Shown here piece by piece: positions 1 to 6,441 of a stretch of 7,867 nt of DNA; positions within the stretch are counted from its first letter, which is position 1; every line of letters begins with the position of its first letter. The notes beneath the pieces are model-generated. The model worked only from the letters and a program-made list of their open reading frames with translations. It searched no databases and had not been told where the DNA came from. This DNA is from Spirochaetia bacterium UBA5368 (GTDB taxonomy: Bacteria; Spirochaetota; UBA4802; UBA5368): assembly GCA_002407865.1 (NCBI GenBank), contig DHPI01000045.1, positions 472-8,338 on the forward strand. The letters run 5' to 3'. Both the position numbers and the translations under genes were made by a program.

Positions 1-387
1 TTCAGCGTCAACATACCATCGGCGGATATGGTTGCGATTACCGATTATTGTGGAATCGTATCGGGCGGTACTGTCGATAAGTCGACCCTTTTCAAAACTT
101 TTTATGGAAAGCTTGAAACTGCGCCCATGATTCAGGAATGTCCGGTAAATCTTGAGTGCAGGCTGATACGCACTATGGAATTCGAGGTTGATACGGCATA
201 TATCGGCGAAGTGGCCGAGGTTTACTCCGAAAACAAATACATGACAGGCCGCAGGCTGGATATAAAAAAAATCAATCCTATGCTGTTCGCGACTCATGAA
301 CGAAGCTACTGGTCTATCGGCGGCTATATCGGAAAGGCCTGGAATATCGGGCAAAATTATACAAAGATAGATGATATTCGTCGCTGA
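1..387 (+). CDS. Flavin reductase-like (flavoredoxin-type) FMN-binding protein, 5' end outside window
   Basis: The frame is open from base 1 and gives 128 residues ending in TGA at 385-387; the usual family length is about 190, so roughly the first third is missing. The visible part resembles the FMN-binding split-barrel flavin reductase family. It starts with FSVNIPS, followed by DYCGIVSG (about residues 15-22), the stretch around ECPVNLECRL, and a C-terminal YIGKAWNIGQ segment. Family members bind FMN and pass electrons from NAD(P)H or partner proteins to flavin or other acceptors; flavoredoxin of sulfate reducers is one example. No signal peptide can be judged, and a cytoplasmic location is expected. 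The first internal ATG is at 28, but family sequence already precedes it, so it is not the start. It lies 46 bases before the OPT transporter on the same strand, so co-transcription is possible but no functional link is evident. The substrate cannot be told from this sequence. Confidence 0.8.
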   Translation, partial: FSVNIPSADMVAITDYCGIVSGGTVDKSTLFKTFYGKLETAPMIQECPVNLECRLIRTMEFEVDTAYIGEVAEVYSENKYMTGRRLDIKKINPMLFATHERSYWSIGGYIGKAWNIGQNYTKIDDIRR

Positions 388-433
388 TACAAAATCAAAT
401 TGAAAAACATAAAACGGATGTCAGAGCCATCGC

Positions 434-1822
434 ATGCATACTGAAAACAAGCCGTATATCGCGCATACAGTCGTGCTTCCTGAAATTACCGTCAAGGGTG
501 TGATCCTCGGAGCTCTTCTCTCGATGCTGCTTGCCGGGGCAAACGCATATCTGGGGCTTTTCGCGGGCCTTACCGTTTCAGCCTCGATTCCCGCCGCTGT
601 CGTCTCGATGGCCGTTCTCGGATTTTTTAAACGTTCGAATATTCTGGAAAACAATATTGTTCAGACGGCCGCCTCCGCGGGCGAGGCGCTGGCGTGCGGC
701 GCTATTTTTACGCTGCCCGCGCTGATTTGTATGGGATACTGGCAGTCGTTCAGCTACTGGGAAACGGTTCTCATCACCGCGTCGGGCGGCGTGCTTGGCG
801 TGCTGTTTACGATTCCGCTGCGCTCCACGTTGATTATTGAGCAGAAGCTTGCGTTCCCGGAAGGCGTGGCGACTGCGGAAGTGCTGAAAAGCGGCGATAG
901 AGGAGGCTCGGAGGTGAGGCATCTTGCCCTGGCGGCGGCGGCCGGAGGCATCTTTAAGCTGATGGGCTCGGGCGCCGGCGTATGGAAGGATGTCGTCAGC
1001 GGCGCTTTGCTTGTCAAAGAAAAACTATTCATCTATTTCGGCGCCAACCTGTCGCCGGCGCTGCTCTCTGTGGGATACATCGTCGGCATGAATATCGCCG
1101 TGCTTATATTCATCGGCGGCGCGATAAGCTGGTGGATTGTGCTTCCCGCGTATATCGCGTTACACGGGGCGCCCGCCGGCATTCCGGCGGCGGATATTGG
1201 ATCTGCATTGTGGAGCGGTAAAATACGGTTTCTCGGCGTGGGGGCGATGGTGGTTGGCGGCATCTGGGCGCTGGTGTCGATACGCTCGTCTCTTGCGACG
1301 GTGATCACCGACGGGGCGAGAATGCTGAAAAATTTCGGCGGGGAACGGAGTACAACAATCAGGACCGAGAAGGATATGCGGTTTACGTGGATTGTGGCGC
1401 TGACCGTTGTGGTGCTTGTCCCGATCGGTTATATCTATGTTCGCGAAATTCATTCTGCGCCGATTTCGATATTCATGCTGGTAATAATGTGCGTCGGCGG
1501 ATTCCTCTTTGCCGCGGTCGCGGGATACATGGCGGGGCTGGTGGGAAGCTCGAACAATCCCGTTTCGGGAGTGACGGTGGCAACCATCCTTGTGTCGGCG
1601 CTTTTGCTCTCCATTTTTATGGGAGCACATTCCGCAATTGGTCCCGCCTCGGCGATACTCATCGGTTCGGTGGTCGCGTGCGCAGCGTCGATAGCGGGAG
1701 ATACCATGCAGGATTTAAAGGCGGGGCATGTGCTCGGCGCCACGCCGGTAAAGCAGCAGGTAATGCAGATTGTTGGTGTGCTTGCAGCCTCGCTGGTAAT
1801 GGGGCCGGTTCTAAATCTATAG
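434..1822 (+). CDS. OPT-family oligopeptide transporter, N-terminal part up to an in-frame amber stop
   Basis: This frame encodes 462 residues of a multi-spanning membrane protein of the bacterial OPT family, which is usually about 600-670 residues. OPT proteins import oligopeptides or metal-chelate compounds across the inner membrane, driven by the ion gradient. Family landmarks are the N-terminal PEITVKGVILGALLSMLLAG, then NAYLGLFAGLTVSASIPAA, ILENNIVQTAASAGEALACG, FTLPALICMGYW and FPEGVATAEVLKSG. Later blocks are SSNNPVSGVT and the GDTMQDLKAGHVLGATPVKQ loop. The frame ends at TAG 1820-1822, just after GPVLNL, where homologues continue with roughly (L)N.AYGFG. That missing portion is present in the same frame downstream. 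The start at 434 is the only good one after an in-frame TAA at 410-412, although no clear Shine-Dalgarno sequence precedes it. If the stop is real and not read through, the product lacks several C-terminal membrane helices and is probably non-functional. Confidence 0.85.
   Translation: MHTENKPYIAHTVVLPEITVKGVILGALLSMLLAGANAYLGLFAGLTVSASIPAAVVSMAVLGFFKRSNILENNIVQTAASAGEALACGAIFTLPALICMGYWQSFSYWETVLITASGGVLGVLFTIPLRSTLIIEQKLAFPEGVATAEVLKSGDRGGSEVRHLALAAAAGGIFKLMGSGAGVWKDVVSGALLVKEKLFIYFGANLSPALLSVGYIVGMNIAVLIFIGGAISWWIVLPAYIALHGAPAGIPAADIGSALWSGKIRFLGVGAMVVGGIWALVSIRSSLATVITDGARMLKNFGGERSTTIRTEKDMRFTWIVALTVVVLVPIGYIYVREIHSAPISIFMLVIMCVGGFLFAAVAGYMAGLVGSSNNPVSGVTVATILVSALLLSIFMGAHSAIGPASAILIGSVVACAASIAGDTMQDLKAGHVLGATPVKQQVMQIVGVLAASLVMGPVLNL
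1820..1822 (+). other. In-frame amber codon interrupting the OPT transporter gene
   Basis: Upstream residues GPVLNL and downstream residues NVAYGFG are adjacent parts of one conserved OPT segment. The TAG stands exactly where one residue, commonly leucine in relatives as I recall them, would sit. No base is gained or lost: 434 and 1895 are in the same frame. One T-to-A change in a TTG leucine codon would explain it. The base after the stop is A, not the C often found at leaky stops, and I see no obvious hairpin just downstream. Nonsense mutation or sequencing error are the simplest readings. Confidence 0.85.
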
Positions 1823-1894
1823 AATGTTGCGTATGGATTCGGGCCGAAGACGGTATCCCATCCGCAATCGCTTGCCGCGCCGCAGGCGACCCTG

Positions 1895-2353
1895 ATGCAG
1901 AGTGTTGCGCAGGGCGTTTTCGGCGGCAGCCTTCCGATGGATATGATTATGGGCGGTGTCGTTATTGGCATCCTTATAATTATTGTCGATACGATACTTA
2001 AAAGGAAAAATGCCGCGTTCCGGGCGCCCGTGCTTGCCGTGGCGGTAGGCTTGTATCTTCCATTCGAGCTTGATTTCGTCATAATGGCGGGAGGCGTGAT
2101 TTCACTGCTTGCCGGCAAATGGCGCGGCGCAGGGGATGCCGCCTCGGATACTAAAGCCGGCATTTTGCTGGCGTCGGGGCTGATAACGGGCGAGGCGATT
2201 ATGGGAATCCTTTTGGCAATTCCCATCGTTGCTACGGGAAAGCCGTCAGCGCTGCATGTGTCGGTGCTGTCCTCTGCCGGATGGCCCGGCATCGCGCTCC
2301 TTTCAGCGATTGCCGTGTGGTTGGCGTCAGCGTCGCGCTCGCGAAGCGCATAA
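1895..2353 (+). CDS. OPT-family oligopeptide transporter, C-terminal fragment
   Basis: These 152 codons run from the first ATG after the amber stop to TAA at 2351-2353. The homologous frame actually starts at 1823, directly after the stop, and its 24 extra codons include NVAYGFG and HPQSLAAPQATL. The region carries the family's last blocks: SVAQGVFGGSLPMDM, a hydrophobic helix ending in DTILKRK, FRAPVLAVAVGLYLPFE, and a final pair of helices including GLITGEAIMGILLAIP. Joined across the stop, the full frame would be 639 residues, a normal OPT length. Independent translation from 1895 is unlikely, because no convincing ribosome binding site precedes it and a transporter tail alone is not expected to work. 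Best read as the 3' half of one broken, or read-through, gene rather than a separate gene. It ends 11 bases from the stop of the convergent CoA-ligase gene. Confidence 0.8.
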   Translation: MQSVAQGVFGGSLPMDMIMGGVVIGILIIIVDTILKRKNAAFRAPVLAVAVGLYLPFELDFVIMAGGVISLLAGKWRGAGDAASDTKAGILLASGLITGEAIMGILLAIPIVATGKPSALHVSVLSSAGWPGIALLSAIAVWLASASRSRSA

Positions 2354-2364
2354 CGCGACAGTAA

Positions 2365-3870
2365 TTATTGCGCGGCGGAAGCGCAGCACGCAGACCGGCT
2401 TTCCCTTCGAGCGCAATACCTGGATACGTTTCCAATCGCGCGGATTGAATTTGCCATATCAGCGTAGACGGGAATTCCCCGCTGAATGCATTCTTCGCGC
2501 ACCTCGCGGATTATTTCCTCGATTTCAATGGAATTGGTATCCTGCTTCGGGTTCGGCAGCACCATGACAACGGGCTTGCCGCATTCTTTTATCGCGGAAT
2601 CGACCGCGTCGATTAATTGGACGGTCGGTACGATATCGCGCAAACGCGCCGCACCCGCCATGCGAAGCAACGCCTTATAATGGTACAGCAATTGTACAAG
2701 AATGATAATGTCAATGGCGCTGTCGTGTGCCGCGAGTGTCAGCACTTTATTGAGAATTTCCGGGGCCACATAGGGATTTGCCACATCGACGGGATTTGCC
2801 GCGCTCGAGCCGGGTCTGGGCAGCAGCGATTCAATCTGTGACTGGATATCGTCGCGCAATGCGGGAATGGACAGCCCGAAATTCTCGGCGATATCGGCGG
2901 CTGCGACGCCGAGCGCTCCCCCGCCGCCGACAAGCGCGATGCCGTGATACGGCCTTCGGAGAAGTGTGCAAAACGCAAGGCAGGTGTCGGCAATGTCGTT
3001 AAGATCGCTGGCCTGGATCGCGTTGCATTGACGTAGTACCGATTCCCAGATTGTTCGCGAGCCGCCAAGCGACGCAGTGTGGCTGGCCACGGCGCGCTGC
3101 CCCGCGTCTGAAAGTCCGCCCTTCAGTAATATTACCGGCTTCTTCGATGATACCTCGCTTAGCGTACTGAAAAATTCCCGCCCATTGTGAACGCCTTCGA
3201 CATACATGGCAATGACGCCTGTGAGCGGGTCATCGCCAAGATAGCGGAGCATTTCGGTTTCACGGAGATCGGCGCCGTTGCCGAAGCTTATCATTTTGCT
3301 GAAATGTATGCCCATCCATTGCCCCAGGTGAGCAAAGTCGATGGTCATGCCGCCGCTCTGTGAAAGAAACGCCACGGGGCCGCTTTTTCTCGACAACTCC
3401 GGTCCCGGCAGCAGGGTGATGCCGCTTTCGGGGCAGTAGATGCCGAAGCAGTTTGGCCCGATGACACGGATGCCGCGCGACGCGATTTCCCTGACTCGCG
3501 CTTCAAGCTCGATACCCTCTGGAGTGCCGGTTTCCTTGAATCCGGCCGAGAGGATTTCCGCGCCGGCAGCGTTTTTTTGCCGGCATTTTTCGAGAGCGTC
3601 GGGGAAAAGGCCGGCGGGCAGCGCGATTATTGCAAAATCGATATCTCCGGGGATGTCGTCGATTTCCCGGTAAATGGGAATTCCGTTGCATTCGCCACCC
3701 TTCGGGTTGACCGGATAAATCTCGCCGTCGTATCCCATTGCCAAAATTGAATGGAGTATACCCCTGCCGAACCCGAAGCCCGTTGTCGTAACGCCGACTA
3801 TCGCGAGTTTCCTGGGGTTGAATATTCTTTCGAACGAGGAATATGGCGCCGCATCCCTGTTGTGCTTCAT
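2365..3870 (-). CDS. Acyl-CoA synthetase (NDP-forming) alpha subunit-like, CoA-binding protein
   Basis: The product of about 501 residues has the three alpha-subunit domains of ADP-forming acetyl/acyl-CoA synthetases. Numbering from the upstream ATG at 3879, a Rossmann-like CoA-binding domain comes first (about 15-140; KLAIVGVTTTGFGFGRG, YPVNPKG, IIALPAG, then GPNCFG at 141-146). A succinyl-CoA-ligase-like domain follows (about 165-300; SQSGG at 173-177, SFGNGAD at 198-204, YVEG at 226-229). A second ligase-like domain runs to the C terminus, with PNPVDV-like SAANPVDVANP. SHT at 266-268 matches the phospho-acceptor histidine motif, usually SHTG and here SHTA; E228 matches the partner glutamate. 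Full single-chain enzymes of about 700 residues add an ATP-grasp beta domain, absent here, so a separate beta subunit would be needed. These enzymes interconvert acyl-CoA plus ADP and Pi with acid plus ATP. The second ATG (3868-3870) is chosen because AAGGA lies 8 bases ahead of it, while the first ATG directly abuts that site. Substrate unknown. Confidence 0.88.
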   Translation of the reverse strand: MKHNRDAAPYSSFERIFNPRKLAIVGVTTTGFGFGRGILHSILAMGYDGEIYPVNPKGGECNGIPIYREIDDIPGDIDFAIIALPAGLFPDALEKCRQKNAAGAEILSAGFKETGTPEGIELEARVREIASRGIRVIGPNCFGIYCPESGITLLPGPELSRKSGPVAFLSQSGGMTIDFAHLGQWMGIHFSKMISFGNGADLRETEMLRYLGDDPLTGVIAMYVEGVHNGREFFSTLSEVSSKKPVILLKGGLSDAGQRAVASHTASLGGSRTIWESVLRQCNAIQASDLNDIADTCLAFCTLLRRPYHGIALVGGGGALGVAAADIAENFGLSIPALRDDIQSQIESLLPRPGSSAANPVDVANPYVAPEILNKVLTLAAHDSAIDIIILVQLLYHYKALLRMAGAARLRDIVPTVQLIDAVDSAIKECGKPVVMVLPNPKQDTNSIEIEEIIREVREECIQRGIPVYADMANSIRAIGNVSRYCARRESRSACCASAAQ

Positions 3871-3878
3871 GGCGTTCA

Positions 3879-3883
3879 TCCTT
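3879..3883 (-). promoter_or_regulatory. Ribosome binding site deciding the start of the acyl-CoA synthetase-like gene
   Basis: Read on the minus strand this is AAGGA, followed by 8 bases and then the ATG at 3870-3868. The other in-frame ATG (3879-3877) overlaps the last base of this site, so it has essentially no spacing. This favours the internal ATG as the start. Confidence 0.6.
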
Positions 3884-3916
3884 GGTAGTGATATGGGCTA
3901 AAAAATATTACATTAA

Positions 3917-3944
3917 TACATAATAATGACATACAGAAAGTCAA
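3917..3944 (-). promoter_or_regulatory. Possible weak promoter for the acyl-CoA synthetase-like gene
   Basis: On the minus strand a TTGACT (3944-3939) is followed after 16 bases by TATGTA (3922-3917) in a very AT-rich stretch, about 40 bases upstream of the gene start. The -10 match is mediocre and other AT-rich hexamers nearby would do as well. The ATGACA/TGTCAT inverted repeat (3926-3931 and 3952-3957, 20-base spacer) brackets the -35 hexamer and could be an operator, but six-base arms can occur by chance. Confidence 0.3.
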
Positions 3945-4015
3945 TAACTTTTGTCATAAAAATTAAATTGAGCAGCTTGCCGGGTTCAAAGACGCGGTGT
4001 GAGGCAACAAATGAT

Positions 4016-4044
4016 TTGACAAAAGAAAACAACGGGCGTATAAA
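4016..4044 (+). promoter_or_regulatory. Near-consensus housekeeping promoter for the lemA-TPM cluster
   Basis: TTGACA at 4016-4021 is a perfect -35 hexamer. It is followed by a 17-base spacer and TATAAA at 4039-4044, one base from the consensus -10. Transcription would start near 4051, giving a leader of roughly 120 bases before lemA. The hexamers and spacing are what a sigma-70-type RNA polymerase prefers, so the cluster is probably expressed constitutively and well unless something represses it. I found no second clear element in the leader between 4051 and 4160. Confidence 0.7.
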
Positions 4045-4164
4045 CGAGCGTCAATCGATGATGGTGAAACTATTTATCAAATGAAAAAAATCGCGATGAT
4101 AATGTGATGGTGCCTTCAGGACGGCGACGTGCGGCCGTTTGGTTTACAATCGATACAGTGATCC

Positions 4165-4170
4165 GGAGGA
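4165..4170 (+). promoter_or_regulatory. Ribosome binding site of lemA
   Basis: GGAGGA lies three bases before the ATG at 4174, a strong Shine-Dalgarno match that fixes the lemA start. Confidence 0.75.
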
Positions 4171-4173
4171 AGC

Positions 4174-4758
4174 ATGAAGAAATTGACAGCGGTTATATTC
4201 GCGCTTGTGTGCGCAACGGCGTTTTCGGGGTGCGGTTACAATACAATGCAGGCCGGCGAAGAAGCGGTGTTTGCGGCATGGGGCGATGTGGAAGCGGCCT
4301 ATCAGCGGCGGGGGGACCTCGTTCCGAACCTCGTTGAAGTGGTAAAGGGGTATGCGAAACATGAAAAGGACACGCTGACCGCGGTTACTGAAGCAAGGGC
4401 AAGGGTCGGTTCCGTACAGATGTCGAAGGATTTGCTAAACGATCCTGCCAGCATAACGAAATTTCAGCAGGCGCAGGGAGAACTTTCGGGGGCGTTGCAG
4501 CGGCTTATGGTTGTGGTTGAGCGGTATCCCGATCTCAAGGCGAACCAGAATTTCATGGATTTGCAGAATCAGCTTGAGGGCACTGAAAACAGGATAAACG
4601 TTGCGCGCGTACGCTATAATAAGGCCGTTCAGGATTTCAATACGAGCATACGCATATTCCCCAATTCGGTCACCAATTCGCTGTTACTGCACCTCCAGAG
4701 AAAAGAGCCGTTTAAGGCTGAAGAGACAGCGAAGGCGGCGCCGAAAATACAGTTTTGA
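4174..4758 (+). CDS. lemA: LemA family lipoprotein
   Basis: The 194-residue product has the length and pattern of LemA proteins: a short N-terminal membrane anchor followed by a long alpha-helical domain facing outward. Residues 1-20 form a lipoprotein signal (KK, a hydrophobic run, then FSGC with the lipidated cysteine at 20). The residue after the cysteine is glycine, so by the E. coli sorting rule it would go to the outer membrane; whether that rule holds here is unknown. Family motifs are [16 protein letters not shown] at 49-64, the EARARV region at 73-78, and [12 protein letters not shown] at 138-149, followed by a DFN..I..FP stretch. LemA function is not settled: the family was named for a Listeria antigen and is often found beside TPM-domain proteins, as here. 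Its stop at 4756-4758 is two bases before the ATG of the next gene, suggesting translational coupling. It is first in a probable three-gene operon behind the strong promoter. Confidence 0.94.
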   Translation: MKKLTAVIFALVCATAFSGCGYNTMQAGEEAVFAAWGDVEAAYQRRGDLVPNLVEVVKGYAKHEKDTLTAVTEARARVGSVQMSKDLLNDPASITKFQQAQGELSGALQRLMVVVERYPDLKANQNFMDLQNQLEGTENRINVARVRYNKAVQDFNTSIRIFPNSVTNSLLLHLQRKEPFKAEETAKAAPKIQF

Positions 4759-4760
4759 AT

Positions 4761-5609
4761 ATGAAGAAAATTTTACTATGCCTGCTGTGCGCCATTGTAC
4801 CGTTGTTGCCGGCGCTGCTTTTTGCGCTCGATGTGCCGCCCCTGAAAGCGCACGTGAACGATTATGCCGGCATGATGAGGCCGGACACGGTGAATATGCT
4901 GGAAATAAATCTTGCGGAGTTGGAGAAAACCGACTCGACGCAGATTGTGGTGCTTACCATTCCGTCACTCGAAGGCGAGGTTCTGGAAGAATACTCAATA
5001 AAGGTGGCCGAGTCGTGGAAAATCGGTCAGCAGAAAATCGATAATGGAGTGATTTTGCTCGTTGCACGCGACGACAGAAAGGTGCGTATCGAGGTGGGGC
5101 GCGGACTTGAGGGCAAACTTACCGACCTTATGTCGGGACGGATAATCAGAAATGAGATTGTGCCGCAATTCAAGCAGGGTGATTTCGACGGCGGGATTAA
5201 AGCGGGGGTCGGCGCGATAATCGCGACTGTGCGGGGTGAATATGCCGCCGAGGCGCATGATGAAAAAGGGGAAAAACAGGGATCACCGGCAGTGACCTTC
5301 GCGATAATTTTGTACATCGTTAGCTCGATTCTCGGCGGAATAAAAAAGATTTTCGGCGGTGTTGCCGGCGCGATAGGCCTGCCGATTCTTGCGCTTATTG
5401 CTTTCCCGGGAGCATCCCTTGCAATTCTTGCTATCCTTGCAGTTGTGGGATTTGCGCTTGGAATGATCGTAAGCCTTATTTCTGGCATTGGCGGCAGGGG
5501 GTTCTCCGGCGGAGGGTTTGGCGGTTTTTCGGGGGGCGGATTCAGCGGCGGCGGATTTTCTGGAGGAGGCGGATCATTCGGCGGCGGTGGCGCGTCGGGA
5601 AGCTGGTAA
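4761..5609 (+). CDS. YgcG-type TPM domain protein with signal peptide and glycine-rich tail
   Basis: The 282-residue protein begins with a signal peptide (about 1-22, MKK then a leucine-rich core ending near LLFA). A TPM domain follows (about 28-155), with VNDYAGMM at 32-39, TQIVVLTIPSLEG, the YSIKVAESWKIGQ helix, DNGVILLVARDDRKVRIEVG, and a glycine-rich loop GRGLEGKL. Next is a charged linker and two or three hydrophobic segments (about 177-243), then a 39-residue tail of FSGGG-like repeats. This is the usual YgcG layout, with the TPM domain outside the inner membrane. TPM domains have been linked to phosphatase activity and, in plant TLP18.3, to photosystem II repair; the role in bacteria is unclear. 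A TTG at 4755 would give a 4-base overlap with lemA and two more residues. The ATG at 4761 is preferred, though no ribosome binding site precedes it, so coupling to lemA translation is likely. Confidence 0.9.
   Translation: MKKILLCLLCAIVPLLPALLFALDVPPLKAHVNDYAGMMRPDTVNMLEINLAELEKTDSTQIVVLTIPSLEGEVLEEYSIKVAESWKIGQQKIDNGVILLVARDDRKVRIEVGRGLEGKLTDLMSGRIIRNEIVPQFKQGDFDGGIKAGVGAIIATVRGEYAAEAHDEKGEKQGSPAVTFAIILYIVSSILGGIKKIFGGVAGAIGLPILALIAFPGASLAILAILAVVGFALGMIVSLISGIGGRGFSGGGFGGFSGGGFSGGGFSGGGGSFGGGGASGSW
5490..5606 (+). repeat. Low-complexity glycine-codon repeat (FSGGG tail)
   Basis: These bases encode residues 244-282 of the YgcG-type protein. The tail is made of imperfect FSGGG units ending in GASGSW. 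The DNA is a run of GGC, GGA and GGG codons with interspersed TTC/TTT, and may vary in unit number between strains through slippage. Such tails are typical of secreted TPM proteins. Confidence 0.8.
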
Positions 5610-5615
5610 AAGGAG
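5610..5615 (+). promoter_or_regulatory. Ribosome binding site of the third gene in the lemA cluster
   Basis: AAGGAG begins immediately after the preceding TAA stop and sits six bases ahead of the ATG at 5622, supporting that start. Confidence 0.75.
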
Positions 5616-5621
5616 AAATCG

Positions 5622-6332
5622 ATGAAAACAAAAGCTGAAAATTTTTTCACCGGCGCCGAACAAGAAGCAATTACAAAAGCCATAGAAAATGCCGAGAAAA
5701 AAACGTCCGGTGAAATCGCGATAATGGTAGTCGATGAAAGCGATTCATATCGTGAAGCGGCCATTTTGGGCTCCGTAATTTGCGCGGCGCTTGGCGCTCT
5801 TGCGCTGGAAATAATCGCTGCCGCGGTATATTACGCGATGTCGCAATGGTCGTATTCATCGAATTGGCTGACCGCGAACGGTATGAGGGATGTCATAGAC
5901 TACGTTTCGCTGTGGACGTATATCCCGCTCGTGTTTGTGCTGTATTTCCCGCTTCATTATCTGCTGCGCGCCGCGAAAAGGTTTAAATTATTTTTTGTCG
6001 GAAAAGCGAGGGTGGAGGAGGCCGTTCGTGAACGCGCAATCCGCGCTTTTTACGAAAAGGGGCTCTATAAAACGCGTGATGAAACGGGTGTATTGATATT
6101 CATATCGTTGCTTGAGCACAGGGTATGGATGCTCGGCGACAGGGGCATCAACGCGCATATTGCGCCTGATGTCTGGAGCACAATGGCGCTGGAGCTTACA
6201 CGCGGAATCAAGAGCCACAATCCGGGTACGTCAGTCTGTACCGTTATTTCCAGATGCGGCGAAGAGCTTGCCCGCCACTTTCCTATCAAAAAAGACGATA
6301 CAAACGAACTGCCGGATACTGTGCTGACATAA
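5622..6332 (+). CDS. Membrane-embedded TPM domain protein
   Basis: The 236-residue protein has a TPM-like domain in two parts. The first part (about 8-42) contains FFTGAEQEAITKAIENAEKK and TSGEIAIMVV. Two transmembrane helices follow (about 47-72 and 97-115), separated by a Trp- and Tyr-containing loop and ending in basic residues. The domain then resumes (about 128-228) with VEEAVRERAIRAFYEKGLYK, ETGVLIFISLLEHRVWMLGD, RGINAHI and a final REELA.HFP-like segment (CGEELARHFP). There is no signal peptide. By the positive-inside rule, the basic RAAKRFK after helix 2 suggests both halves of the domain face the cytoplasm, opposite to the YgcG-type partner. The gene lies 12 bases after the previous one and shares its strand, so it is the third member of the lemA operon. 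The biochemical activity is unknown. The C-terminal tail is short and hydrophilic (KKDDTNELPDTVLT). Confidence 0.88.
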   Translation: MKTKAENFFTGAEQEAITKAIENAEKKTSGEIAIMVVDESDSYREAAILGSVICAALGALALEIIAAAVYYAMSQWSYSSNWLTANGMRDVIDYVSLWTYIPLVFVLYFPLHYLLRAAKRFKLFFVGKARVEEAVRERAIRAFYEKGLYKTRDETGVLIFISLLEHRVWMLGDRGINAHIAPDVWSTMALELTRGIKSHNPGTSVCTVISRCGEELARHFPIKKDDTNELPDTVLT

Positions 6333-6342
6333 TGCTGTCGAT

Positions 6343-6379
6343 AAATGCGAAGAATCGTCTTTTCCTTTGTGCGCATTTT
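6343..6379 (+). terminator. Weak candidate terminator after the lemA-TPM cluster
   Basis: AAATGCG (6343-6349) pairs with CGCATTT (6372-6378) around a 22-base loop, and a short T run ends the stem. The loop is long and the T tract is only four bases, so this may not terminate efficiently. It is the only inverted repeat I noticed in the 136-base gap. Confidence 0.25.
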
Positions 6380-6411
6380 GAATGGTTCGATCTGATTATA
6401 TAATAATTTGA

Positions 6412-6441
6412 TTGATAATATATGCGTACTATGGATATTAT
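6412..6441 (+). promoter_or_regulatory. Probable promoter of the 7TM-PAS sensor gene
   Basis: TTGATA (6412-6417) and TATTAT (6436-6441) are separated by 18 bases, which places the transcription start about 20 bases before the ATG at 6469. An alternative pair, TTGAAT (6378-6383) and a perfect TATAAT (6399-6404), has a short 15-base spacer. Either would give the sensor its own transcription unit. Two copies of TATGCGTA (6421-6428 and 6439-6446), 18 bases apart, overlap this promoter. Confidence 0.4.

Noticed and set aside
1387..2001. Plus-strand frame of 204 codons spanning the amber stop in another frame
   Set aside because: It is out of frame with the OPT homology on both sides and its Cys/Gly/Arg-rich product looks like a frame shadow, so it does not indicate a frameshift bypass.
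1450..2292. Long open frame of 280 codons on the minus strand across the OPT gene
   Set aside because: It is antisense to clear OPT family sequence, has an unremarkable Ala/Pro/Ile-rich product and no recognisable domain; it is a shadow of GC-biased codons.
2332..2359. GC-rich inverted repeats between the convergent OPT and CoA-ligase genes (GTCGCG/CGCGAC and GCGCT/AGCGC)
   Set aside because: The stems are short, mutually exclusive, mostly inside coding sequence, and no T tract follows on either strand, so a terminator cannot be supported.
3977..4007. GGTTCAAA T-arm-like sequence and TTGCC/GGCAA inverted repeat, suggestive of a tRNA remnant
   Set aside because: The flanks do not form a T-arm stem, and no acceptor or anticodon arm can be drawn.
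4058..4109. Chain of tiny overlapping frames in the lemA leader (MMVKLFIK, then MKKIAMIM, joined by ATGA and TGATG overlaps)
   Set aside because: No ribosome binding site precedes the first one, the products have no attenuator-like residue runs, and no terminator hairpin follows; chance in an ATG-rich leader is more likely.
5027..5764. Minus-strand frame of 245 codons with a proline-rich stretch
   Set aside because: The proline run is simply the complement of the glycine-rich tail of the YgcG-type protein on the plus strand.
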